A DNA stretch of 64,000 nucleotides. It comes from Deltaproteobacteria bacterium (GTDB taxonomy: Bacteria; Myxococcota; Myxococcia; Myxococcales; 40CM-4-68-19). Where the stretch lies: NCBI GenBank assembly GCA_005879535.1, contig VBKI01000082.1, forward strand, positions 15,747-79,746. The letters run 5' to 3'. The position numbers and the translations under genes are program-made. This document shows positions 15,765-23,598 of this stretch, one piece after another. The first letter of the stretch is position 1. Every line of letters begins with the position of its first letter. A model generated the notes under the pieces. The model had not been told where the DNA came from, searched no databases, and saw nothing but the letters and a program-made list of their open reading frames with translations.

Positions 15765-17593
15765 CAGCTCTTCCGCTTTCCGAAGAGGAGGCCGGAGAGG
15801 ACGCCGCCGCCCTTTGGGGATTGCTTGCGCCGCTGCTCGATCAGGCGGAGCTCGAGCGCGGCGTCGGGATGGCGAGGATCGATCTCCAGCGCCTTGCGGA
15901 ACGCGTCCACGGAGGACTCAGGATCCTTCGTCCGCCAGAGGACTCCCGCCACGTAGTACGTACGCGCGGTGGCGCCGTGGGCGCGCAGGGCGCGGTTGAT
16001 CAGCGTAGCCGCTTCCTCCTTTGCCGCCGCCGAGGACTTCGGGTCGCTCACCAGACACCAGGCGAGTGCCGCCAGCGCATCGCCGGTGGCGTCGAGGTCC
16101 ACCGCCCGTCGCAGCTTGTTCAGCGCCTCGGGAAAATCGCGCTTCTTCAGCAGGACCTCCCCCATCTTCAAGGCAATGGCCCCCTCCTCCTTGCGCGCAC
16201 CCGCGGACGAGGAGGTCAGCGAGCCATCGTACTTGGTGCGCGCGGCGGGCGTCGCGATGTGTTCGTAGGCCTCCTTGAGCAGGCCGAAGAGCGTTTGCAG
16301 CTCTGCCTGCAGCGAGGAGAGGGCCCCGGAGGCGCGGTCCGGATGGAACTTCTTCGCGGCATCCAGATACGCGTTGCGGATGGCTTCGCTGCTGGCCTTC
16401 GCCTCCACGCCCAGGCGCGCATACGCGTTCTGCCTCGAGGCCAGGCGGACGCGCGAGCGCACGTCGTCCGCGAAACGCTGCTCGTCCGCCGAGAGCTCGC
16501 CACCGCCGTGAGAGGCTTGTGGAAACTTCGGCGTGATCTCCACGGCGCCCTCGATCTCGCCGCGCGCCGGCATCCCGCCGAGATTGCGGATACCGCGCGC
16601 CAGCATGCGCTTGCGCATCTCCCGCGCACGCCCCTCGTCCATACCCGACGAGTCAGAGGCCTGGCCAGGCCCCGCGCCGTTCGGCGGCAGGTCGAGCTCG
16701 AGCGGTTCTTCCTCCTCAGCCGGAGGCGGGGAGACCTCCTCCACGTCGTCCAGCGAGAGCGCGTCGAGTCGGGCGAGCGCCTCCTGCTCGTCGAGCGGCT
16801 TCTGCCGCTCGGGAGGCGCCGGCGCAACATCCGCGTCGTCCGTCGCGGGCCGAGCATCGGGTTGCGGCTCCGCGGCGCCCGACAGCAGCAACGCAGCCAG
16901 CACGGCTTCCGCGCGCGTCGGCTCGAGCTGTGAGGCGCGGACGAACTCCGGTACCCGTCGCGGCAGCGCCAGCAGCGCCGTTGCCCGGCGATCCGTCGGC
17001 GCGAGCGTGATGCGTGGTTCCAGATCCGCCCAGTCTCCGGAAAGGCGGACCGGGTGGTTGCCGAGCCAGGCGATCATCTTCTCGCGCCGCGGCGCGTGCT
17101 GCTCCCGCTCGAGTGCATCGACGAGGCACCCCACCGGATCGACGACCACCTCGCGCGCCCAGGCGGGAGGCGGCTCCCATCCGCGCCAGTCGTACTTGCC
17201 CTCCGTCAGCGCCATCAACGTCAAGAGATTGGTGGTGTGCTGCGCCGCGAGCGCGGCGCGCAGTTGATCGCGCGTCAACAGCTTGCGGGCGACGAGCACT
17301 TCGCCGTGCCGCTTGCCCGCTTTCATCGCCTCATCGCGGCTCGACTCGATGTCGAGCGCGGCGACCCAGTCGTTCGCGAGCAGCACGTGCGCGAGGTTCC
17401 GCGCGCCGGGAAAGGCGGCCGTGCCGCACATGTCGCCGGCGCGAAAAAAAATGCGGATCTCGGCCGCCTGGGACGTCTCCAGCCACAGCGTTCCGCTGGC
17501 GCGCGAGCGGAACACCGCGGCCACCAGCTCCGGCGCGCTCGTCTCGGACAGATCCCCCTGGGCGAGCGAGGGCAGGAGCTCGATCGTGTCCAC
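15764..17593 (-). CDS. DUF4388-J-domain-TPR protein
   Basis: This is 609 residues. An N-terminal DUF4388 part covers about 8-160 (LPSLAQGDLSETSAPELVA, FFRAGDMCGTAAFPGARN). Then come an acidic proline-rich linker, a DnaJ-type J domain at about 388-450 with the Hsp70-activating HPD at 417-419 (KKFHPDRAS), and TPR repeats at about 465-595 (ALKMGEVLLKKRDFPEALNKLRRAV). It should recruit a DnaK-type chaperone to a DUF4388-linked complex. It is the first gene of the pair with the receiver protein. The combination is typical of Myxococcota; the exact role is unknown. Confidence 0.85.
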   Translation of the reverse strand: MDTIELLPSLAQGDLSETSAPELVAAVFRSRASGTLWLETSQAAEIRIFFRAGDMCGTAAFPGARNLAHVLLANDWVAALDIESSRDEAMKAGKRHGEVLVARKLLTRDQLRAALAAQHTTNLLTLMALTEGKYDWRGWEPPPAWAREVVVDPVGCLVDALEREQHAPRREKMIAWLGNHPVRLSGDWADLEPRITLAPTDRRATALLALPRRVPEFVRASQLEPTRAEAVLAALLLSGAAEPQPDARPATDDADVAPAPPERQKPLDEQEALARLDALSLDDVEEVSPPPAEEEEPLELDLPPNGAGPGQASDSSGMDEGRAREMRKRMLARGIRNLGGMPARGEIEGAVEITPKFPQASHGGGELSADEQRFADDVRSRVRLASRQNAYARLGVEAKASSEAIRNAYLDAAKKFHPDRASGALSSLQAELQTLFGLLKEAYEHIATPAARTKYDGSLTSSSAGARKEEGAIALKMGEVLLKKRDFPEALNKLRRAVDLDATGDALAALAWCLVSDPKSSAAAKEEAATLINRALRAHGATARTYYVAGVLWRTKDPESSVDAFRKALEIDPRHPDAALELRLIEQRRKQSPKGGGVLSGLLFGKRKS

Positions 17594-17602
17594 GTCTTCA
17601 TG

Positions 17603-18172
17603 CTACCGCGAAGTCCCGTCCTCTCCAGAAGTTCCGCGGGGTTGCGCGGTATGTATTTGTCGGAGCGCCTCGTACACCGCGATCCCCGCGCAAGTGGAGA
17701 GGTTGAGGCTCCGGGCGCTGGGCTCGGCGATCATCGGAACGCGCACCTGCCGGGCCACAAAGCGGTCGAGGAGCGGTTGTGGGAGACCGCCTACCTCGTC
17801 GCCAAGCACGAGGTAGTCGCCCGATGAAAACCGCGCTTCCCACAGGCCAGTGCCTCCCCGCCCGGTGAAGAGATGCAGGCGAGCCGCAACAATTCCTTCG
17901 CTTTGCAGCAGCTCGTCGAACGAGCTCCACGTCGCCGCATGGACCTTGTCCCAATAGTCCAGGCCGGCGCGCCGCAGATCCTTGTCGTCGATTCGGAACC
18001 CGAGCGGGGCCACCAGGTGCAGCCGCGATCCGGTCACCGCGCAAAGTCGCGCGACGTTGCCGGTGTTCGGCGGAATCTTCGGTTCGACCAGCACGACGTT
18101 CAGCCGCGCCGACGCGGGCGTGAGGAACAGGCCTTGTGCCGCAGGCTTCTGCCCGGTATTCGGTGCCGCCAT
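17603..18172 (-). CDS. trmL: tRNA (cytidine/uridine-34-2'-O)-methyltransferase TrmL-like (SPOUT)
   Basis: The core is about 160 residues of a SPOUT knot methylase: NVVLVEPKIPPNTGNVARLCAVTG, LHLVAPLGF, DYWDKVHAATW, LVLGDEVGGLP and the knot VRVPMIAEPSARSLNLSTCAGIAVYEALRQ. This methylates the wobble 2'-OH in leucine tRNAs in the well-studied relatives. The start is uncertain. ATG 18172 gives 189 residues but puts about 25 non-family residues in front of the core, and it shares CATG with the start of the divergent lipid-kinase gene. A non-ATG start nearer the core is possible. Confidence 0.88.
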   Translation of the reverse strand: MAAPNTGQKPAAQGLFLTPASARLNVVLVEPKIPPNTGNVARLCAVTGSRLHLVAPLGFRIDDKDLRRAGLDYWDKVHAATWSSFDELLQSEGIVAARLHLFTGRGGTGLWEARFSSGDYLVLGDEVGGLPQPLLDRFVARQVRVPMIAEPSARSLNLSTCAGIAVYEALRQIHTAQPRGTSGEDGTSR

Positions 18173-19094
18173 GGCGGGAATTGCGATCATCGCCAATCCG
18201 AACGCGCGCCGCAACCGCGAGTGGCCGCTCGCCGCGCAGCAGCTCCGCAAGGCAGCCCCGGGCGCGGCCATCCTGGAGACGCGCGGTCCCGAGGAGCTGG
18301 CGGGAGTGGCGAAGGCGGTGAAGGCGGAACGGCCGCGGGTCGTGGCCATCGCCGGCGGCGACGGAACCGTCACGCACACGGTCACGGCGCTCGCCGGCGC
18401 GCTCGGCGACGACCTGCCGCCGCTCGCGCTGCTCGGCGGTGGCGCGTACGACTCCCTGGCTCCCCTCGGAGGGAAGGGAGACGCGGAAGATCGCCTGCGC
18501 CGTCTCTCCGAAGCGCTCGCTTCCGGCACCGAGCTGCACGTCGAGCAGCGCGATACCCTGCGCGTCGAGGGCCGCTGCGGTTTCCGCTTCGGCGTAGGGC
18601 TGCCGGTGAGGTTCATCGAGGCGATCTACGCCACCGGCCGCGCCGGGTCGTTCACCAGCACGCGGCTGCTCGCCCGCGCGTTCTGGTCATCGCTGACGGC
18701 CGGTCCGTTCGCGCGCCGGCTGTACGCGCCGATGGATCTGCGCGTGCGGCTCGATGGCGAGGAGTGGCCCCGGATCGAGATCTACGGCCTGGTCTGCTCT
18801 TCGGTGGCGGAGGCAGGCCTCGGCTTGCGCCCGTTCCGGCGCGCGACGGAGCAGCCCGGCGCGTTCCAGGCGCTGGGCCTCACCGCCGGTCCGCGCAAGT
18901 TCGCCCTCGAGCTGCCGCGGCTCCTCGTCGGACTGCCGGCACGTCGCGATCGGCTGCTCGAGGGAGTGGGCGAGAAGCTGGAGCTGACGGGAAGGGCCCC
19001 CCTCTCGTGGCTGCTGGACGGCGAAATCTACAGCAGCAAGAGCGGCAAGCTCGCGGTCGGTCTGGGACCCCGGGTCTCCCTCGTGCGCGCATGA
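18171..19094 (+). CDS. Diacylglycerol/lipid kinase catalytic-domain protein
   Basis: This is 307 residues. It begins AGIAIIANPNARRN, the ATP-side start of the DAGK_cat family, with the nucleotide motif AIAGGDGTVTH at about 60-70. The usual GGTxND after it is replaced by LLGGGAYDSLA, so the aspartate/asparagine pair normally found there is altered. The second half (FGVGLPVRFIEAIY, LVCSSVAEAGLGLRPFRRA, WLLDGEIYSS) keeps the YegS/DgkB-like layout. Substrate may be a lipid alcohol or sphingoid base. The DUF192 gene overlaps its stop as ATGA. Confidence 0.85.
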   Translation: MAGIAIIANPNARRNREWPLAAQQLRKAAPGAAILETRGPEELAGVAKAVKAERPRVVAIAGGDGTVTHTVTALAGALGDDLPPLALLGGGAYDSLAPLGGKGDAEDRLRRLSEALASGTELHVEQRDTLRVEGRCGFRFGVGLPVRFIEAIYATGRAGSFTSTRLLARAFWSSLTAGPFARRLYAPMDLRVRLDGEEWPRIEIYGLVCSSVAEAGLGLRPFRRATEQPGAFQALGLTAGPRKFALELPRLLVGLPARRDRLLEGVGEKLELTGRAPLSWLLDGEIYSSKSGKLAVGLGPRVSLVRA

Positions 19095-19435
19095 TCGTGC
19101 GCAATTCCAGGACCGGCGCCGTGCTCGCGGAGCGCGTCGAGCGCGCGTCGACGATGCTGGCGCGGCTGCGCGGCCTGCTCGGGCGCCGCGCGCTGCCGGA
19201 AGGCGAAGCGTTGCTGATCGAGCCTTGCGCTTCGATCCACACGTTCTTCATGCGCTTCGCCATCGACGCCGCGTTTCTTTCCCGGGAGCTGCGGGTGCTG
19301 CGCGCCATTCCGGACCTCGGGCCGTGGCGCGCCACGCGCCTCCACCGAGGAGCGGCCATGGCGCTCGAGCTGCCGCGCGGCACGCTCGCGCGGACGGGCA
19401 CGCGCGAAGGGGATGCGCTCGAGCTGGAATCGTGA
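19091..19435 (+). CDS. DUF192 family protein
   Basis: This is 114 residues. The signatures are the RLRGLLGR stretch, EALLIEPCASIHTFFMRFAIDAAFLS (the family's C-IHTxFM motif) and GAAMALELPRGTLAR. Members are small beta-rich proteins, often exported; here no signal peptide is visible, so it is probably cytoplasmic. It is coupled to the lipid-kinase-like gene through a 4-base ATGA overlap. Biochemical role unknown. Confidence 0.9.
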   Translation: MIVRNSRTGAVLAERVERASTMLARLRGLLGRRALPEGEALLIEPCASIHTFFMRFAIDAAFLSRELRVLRAIPDLGPWRATRLHRGAAMALELPRGTLARTGTREGDALELES

Positions 19436-19436
19436 G

Positions 19437-20459
19437 TCAACAATCGAGCCGCACGCCCGGCGCGGCGATCTGATCGACGACGCGCTCCCCGGCGGCCACG
19501 TGCGTGCTCGGCCAGAGCACGGCGCGCTCCACGTATGCGCCTGCGTCCACCCGCGATCCGGCGCCAATCACCACGCCGGCTCCGAGCGTCGCTCCGGCTT
19601 CGATCTTCGCACCGGCGTGGATCAGCGCTGGCGCGCGGAGCGGCGCGTCGACGTGCGCCGTCGGATGCACGTACGCGCCGGGCACCCGCTCCTCGCAATG
19701 AGCGAAGGGATCCGCGCCGGGCCTGAACCGCGCGAGCGGCACGCGACCCTCGAGAACGTCGAGATGCGCGCGCAGCAGCGAGCGCGGCGCCCCGAGATCG
19801 CCCCAGTAGCCGTTCTGGAGGAAGCCGCTGACACGGGCGCCGTCGTGGATGGCCCGCACGTAGGCCATCCGGTTGATGTCGCTCTCGCCCTCGGGAGGCA
19901 GACGGGCGATCAGCGCCGGCTCGAGCACGTGCACGCCGGTGAAATGCATGCGGATGAGAGCGGGGTCGGCGGAGGCACCGCGCCCCGCGATGCGGCGGAC
20001 GTTCATGTCGCCGTCCACCTCGACGGCGCCATAAGTCGCTCCGGGAGGATAAGGAGCGAGCACCATGGTGGCGACGGCGCCCGCCTTGCGGTGAGCCGCG
20101 AGGGCGGCCGGGAGATCGACGTCGAACATCATGTCGCCGTTGAGGAGGAAGAACGTTCCGCTGCCCAGCATCGCCTGCGCGCGCCGGACGCCGCCTCCGG
20201 TGCCGAGGATGTGCTTGAGCTCCCGCGAGACGGAGAGATCGATGCTGAGCTCCCGCGCGAGCTCGACCGCGCCCTTCTCCATCGCCGGGGCGAGATGATG
20301 CGTGTTGATCACGATCGTCGTCACACCGGCGTTCTTGAGGAGCGCGAAGTTGTATCGGAGCAGCGGCAGCCCGCACAGCGGCACCAGTGGCTTCGGGACC
20401 TTGTCGGTGAGCGGGCGCAGGCGCGTGCCGAACCCGGCGCAGAGCACCATCGCGTTCAT
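19437..20459 (-). CDS. Sugar-1-phosphate nucleotidyltransferase with left-handed beta-helix
   Basis: This is 340 residues. The N-terminal GT-A-like domain has the activating loop LCAGFGTRLRPLTDKVPKPLVPL, the acceptor HILGTGGGVRRA and the metal-binding LLNGDMMFDVD. After about residue 245 the sequence turns into hexapeptide repeats (AYVHPTAHVDAPLRAPALIHAGAKIEAGATLGAGVVIGAG), a left-handed beta-helix. This layout is that of mannose-1-phosphate guanylyltransferase/glucose-1-phosphate nucleotidyltransferase relatives; the sugar and base cannot be assigned. It lies next to the GT2 synthase gene and may feed it. Confidence 0.9.
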   Translation of the reverse strand: MNAMVLCAGFGTRLRPLTDKVPKPLVPLCGLPLLRYNFALLKNAGVTTIVINTHHLAPAMEKGAVELARELSIDLSVSRELKHILGTGGGVRRAQAMLGSGTFFLLNGDMMFDVDLPAALAAHRKAGAVATMVLAPYPPGATYGAVEVDGDMNVRRIAGRGASADPALIRMHFTGVHVLEPALIARLPPEGESDINRMAYVRAIHDGARVSGFLQNGYWGDLGAPRSLLRAHLDVLEGRVPLARFRPGADPFAHCEERVPGAYVHPTAHVDAPLRAPALIHAGAKIEAGATLGAGVVIGAGSRVDAGAYVERAVLWPSTHVAAGERVVDQIAAPGVRLDC

Positions 20460-20496
20460 TCTCTAACCTGTACAGCGTCGAGCCACAGCCGCAAAG

Positions 20497-20512
20497 CCGC
20501 ACCTTCGTGCGG
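20497..20512. terminator. Short perfect hairpin between two glycan genes
   Basis: CCGCAC and GTGCGG pair around a four-base CTTC loop. It lies between the GT2 synthase stop and the nucleotidyltransferase start. No T run follows on either strand, so terminator function is uncertain. Confidence 0.35.
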
Positions 20513-20523
20513 CAGCGGGTGGG

Positions 20524-22035
20524 TTACTCCAGCGCCGCAGCGACGTCGTCGGCGGGACGGCGCACCCAGCGCAGCAGTTGGCCGATGCGTCCCTGCAGGA
20601 GCGAGACGAGACCCACGTAGAAGAACCCCCACTGGAACAGGAGCAGGAATGGGAGGGAGAAATAGACCCCCTTGTCCAGCGCGAACCAGATGGCGCTCGT
20701 GAGATATGCGCCGAGGGCGAGCTCGAGCAGCGGCTGGGCGGTGAGGAGCGTCCGATACTTGTTCTTCAGCCAGCTGCGGTCCCTTCCCTGCATTCCGGTC
20801 TTCGGCGTGCGCGTGAAGCCCGTCTCGTAGCCCACCATCGCCTCGATCACGGCCTTGCTCTGGTTGACGCACATGCCGATGCCGAGCGCCATGATGAACG
20901 GCAGATACTTGATCCGCTTCCACCACTGCATGCCGATCTCGCGCTGGCTCGCGATGTAGAACATCACCACGCTCATGGTCGCCGTCCAGAAGAACGGCAG
21001 GTCGAGCATGAGCACCTCGTACCAGCCGTGCTTGAAGCGGATCACCATGCTGACCGGCATCAGCACGGTGAGCAGGATCATCAGCGGATAGGTGAAGTTG
21101 GCGGTGAGATGGAAGAACGCCTCCACCTTCACCTCCCGCGAGAGGTCGCTGCGGAGGATGCGCGGCAAAAGCTTGCGCGCGGTCTGGATGCTGCCTTTCG
21201 CCCAGCGGTGCTGCTGCGACTTGAAGGCGTTCATCTCCACCGGCACCTCGGCGGGTGAGACCACCTCGGGCAGGTAGACGAACCGCCAGCCGGCGAGCTG
21301 GGCCCGGTAGCTCAGATCCAGGTCCTCGGTCAGCGTGTCGTGCTGCCACCCGCCGGCGTCCTCGATGGTGGCACGCCGCCAGACGCCGGCGGTGCCGTTG
21401 AAATTGAAGAACCGGCCGCTGCGGTTGCGCGCGGTGTGCTCGATGACGAAGTGGCCGTCGAGGAAGATGGCCTGCGCCTGGGTGAGGTGCGAGTAGTCGC
21501 GGTTCAGGTGCTCCCAGCGCACCTGGACCATTCCGACCCGGTCGTCGCTGAAGAAGTGGACCGAGCGGAGCAGAAAATCTTGCGAAGGGACGAAGTCCGC
21601 GTCGAAGACGGCGATCAGCTCGCCGCTCGCGACCCTCAGCCCCTCCTGAAGAGCACCGGCCTTGTACCCGCTTCGGTTGTCCCGGTGGATGTACTGGATG
21701 TCGACGCCGGCATGGCGCAGCCGCTCGACCCTTGCCCGGGCGATGCCCTGCGTTTCGTCAGTCGAATCATCGAGGACCTGGATTTCGAGCCGCTCGCGCG
21801 GGTACCGGATGCTCGCCACCGCGTCGATCAGGCGTTCGACGACGTACATCTCGTTGTAGACGGGCAGCTGGATGGTCACCCGCGGCAGGATCTCGAATTT
21901 CCTCTTCGGCGCCGGAAGGTTGCCCTTGTACTTGTAGTACAGGTACGCCATCACGTAGCGGTGCGAGCCGTAGACCGAGAGGATGATCAGGACCAGGAAA
22001 TAGGTCGCGAGGAACAGCAACTCCACCCGGGTCAT
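20524..22035 (-). CDS. Processive GT2 membrane glycosyltransferase (cellulose-synthase-like)
   Basis: This is 503 residues. An N-terminal membrane helix (LLFLATYFLVLIILSVYG) precedes the cytosolic GT2 domain with IQLPVYNE, VLDDSTD, AVFDADF, TEDLD and QQHRW. That D,D,D,Q(x)xRW set marks processive beta-glycan synthases. About four further membrane segments follow after residue 300. The closest class is CslA-like/cellulose-synthase-like proteins in bacteria. ATG 22035 follows GGAGAG. It probably polymerises and exports a polysaccharide from a nucleotide-sugar; the sugar is not defined by sequence. Confidence 0.92.
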   Translation of the reverse strand: MTRVELLFLATYFLVLIILSVYGSHRYVMAYLYYKYKGNLPAPKRKFEILPRVTIQLPVYNEMYVVERLIDAVASIRYPRERLEIQVLDDSTDETQGIARARVERLRHAGVDIQYIHRDNRSGYKAGALQEGLRVASGELIAVFDADFVPSQDFLLRSVHFFSDDRVGMVQVRWEHLNRDYSHLTQAQAIFLDGHFVIEHTARNRSGRFFNFNGTAGVWRRATIEDAGGWQHDTLTEDLDLSYRAQLAGWRFVYLPEVVSPAEVPVEMNAFKSQQHRWAKGSIQTARKLLPRILRSDLSREVKVEAFFHLTANFTYPLMILLTVLMPVSMVIRFKHGWYEVLMLDLPFFWTATMSVVMFYIASQREIGMQWWKRIKYLPFIMALGIGMCVNQSKAVIEAMVGYETGFTRTPKTGMQGRDRSWLKNKYRTLLTAQPLLELALGAYLTSAIWFALDKGVYFSLPFLLLFQWGFFYVGLVSLLQGRIGQLLRWVRRPADDVAAALE

Positions 22036-22287
22036 CGACTCTCCACCGCAAAAACTCCAACAATTTCCGGGGTCTGGCCCGGAGTGGCGCGGACTGTACG
22101 TGACGCCCGCTCGCTTGTCAAACGGCCGACCAGACTGCGATGCACCGCGGCCACCCGGAGAAACGCGCCGGCCGCCGCAGCGCGCGCTCCTACCGCTGCG
22201 CACGATGTGTGCACTGGATCGGTCCGTTGGAATCTCACGTCGCCGCAAACTCCAGCGATTCAACTCAACTGCCCCGGTGAACAGCGC
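22036..22287. other. Intergenic region, nothing recognised
   Basis: The 252 bp between the GT2 synthase start and the S41 protease stop hold no gene, RNA or repeat that I can support. The synthase promoter should lie here. Confidence 0.5.
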
Positions 22288-23598
22288 TCAGGGCTGTGCC
22301 GTGCGCACGGGCGCCTGCGGCAACGTCCGCTTGAAGACCGTCCAGGTGCGGAGCGCATCGAGCGCCACCTTGAGCTGGGGATCGTCCTGCGGGTCGTCGG
22401 GCACGAGCGGCTGCGGCGCGGGGGGCTGCAGCGATGCCGCCGCAACGAGCCCGCCGTCTTCGCCCTTGAAATGTCCGGGGAGGTTCTGTTCGCGCGGCGC
22501 GTCGTCGTCGGCCGCGCTGGCCTTCACCCACAGGTCGGGCGTGATGCCGCGTTCCTGGATGCTGCGCCCGGACGGCGTGTAGTACCGCGCGATGGTGAGC
22601 TTGAGGCCCGAGCCGTCTTCGAGCTCGATCACCGTCTGCACGGATCCCTTCCCGAACGTACGCGTCCCAATGACCACTGCGCGTCCCGAATCCTGGAGCG
22701 CGCCGGCGACGATCTCGCTGGCGCTGGCGGTGCCGCCGTCCACCAGCACCGTCATGGGAAACCGGGGTTCGTTGTTCTTTGGCCGGGCCTTTTCCACCTC
22801 GACGTGCTTCCCGCCGCGCCCTTTGGTGGTGACGATCACGCCTCCGTCCATGAAGCGGTCGGCGACCTTCACCGCCTGGTCGAGAAGGCCGCCAGGGTTG
22901 TGCCGCAAATCGAGGATCACCCCTCCGAGGTGGCCGCCCGCCTCCGCGCGCAGCGACTCGATCGTCTTGCGCAGGTACGCGTCGGTCCGGTCCTGGAACG
23001 TCTTGATCTTTACGTACGCAAGCTTGCGATCGAACAGCTTGCCTTCCACGGAGACGAGCCGGACGACATCGCGCACGAGCGTGAAGCTCCGCGGCTCGGC
23101 CCACCCGGTCCGCTGGGCTTTCACGGTCACCTCGGTGCCCGGAGGACCCATCAGCGCCCGCACCGCCTCCGTCTCCCGCCAGCCATGCATGGCGCGGCCG
23201 TCGATCTCGATCAGCCTGTCCCCGGGCTGGAACCCTGCGCGCGACGCCGGCGTGTCGTCGATGGGCGCGACCACCACCACGTCTTCACCGCGCGTGGCGA
23301 GCTCGAGCCCGACGCCGCCGTATTCGCCCTCCGTCTCCTCCTTGAGCGCGGCGTAGGAACGAGGGTCCATGAAGCTCGAATGCGGGTCGAGCGTGTGGAT
23401 CATGCCGTCGATGGCGCCGTAGACGAGCTTGGCTTCGTCCACCGGTTCCACGTAGTTGTTCTCGATCAGCGAGAGCACGTGGCTGAAGACGTCGAGCTTG
23501 CGGTACGGGCCAGCGGGATCCCGCGCCGCCTGGGCAACCCGCACCGCGAGAAAGCCACCGAGCGTGGCGCAGGCGCAGAGCACGAGAAGCTTCTTCAT
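22288..23598 (-). CDS. Carboxy-terminal processing protease (S41A)
   Basis: This is 436 residues. A signal peptide or anchor (LLVLCACATLGGFLAV) is followed by an S41 N-terminal part (ENNYVEPVD, LDPHSSFM), a PDZ domain at about 90-165 (GVGLEL, FQPGDRLIEIDG) and the protease domain with VILDLRHNPGG, the serine motif GTASASE and the lysine motif GKGSVQ. CtpA-type enzymes cut periplasmic proteins and peptidoglycan-hydrolase regulators at C-termini. The ATG overlaps the stop of the EnvC-like gene (ATGA), so a division-linked role is likely. Confidence 0.95.
   Translation of the reverse strand: MKKLLVLCACATLGGFLAVRVAQAARDPAGPYRKLDVFSHVLSLIENNYVEPVDEAKLVYGAIDGMIHTLDPHSSFMDPRSYAALKEETEGEYGGVGLELATRGEDVVVVAPIDDTPASRAGFQPGDRLIEIDGRAMHGWRETEAVRALMGPPGTEVTVKAQRTGWAEPRSFTLVRDVVRLVSVEGKLFDRKLAYVKIKTFQDRTDAYLRKTIESLRAEAGGHLGGVILDLRHNPGGLLDQAVKVADRFMDGGVIVTTKGRGGKHVEVEKARPKNNEPRFPMTVLVDGGTASASEIVAGALQDSGRAVVIGTRTFGKGSVQTVIELEDGSGLKLTIARYYTPSGRSIQERGITPDLWVKASAADDDAPREQNLPGHFKGEDGGLVAAASLQPPAPQPLVPDDPQDDPQLKVALDALRTWTVFKRTLPQAPVRTAQP

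Noticed and set aside
13731-15956. Plus-strand open frame of 741 codons
   Set aside because: Shadow of the receiver-DUF4388-TPR gene with no domain of its own.
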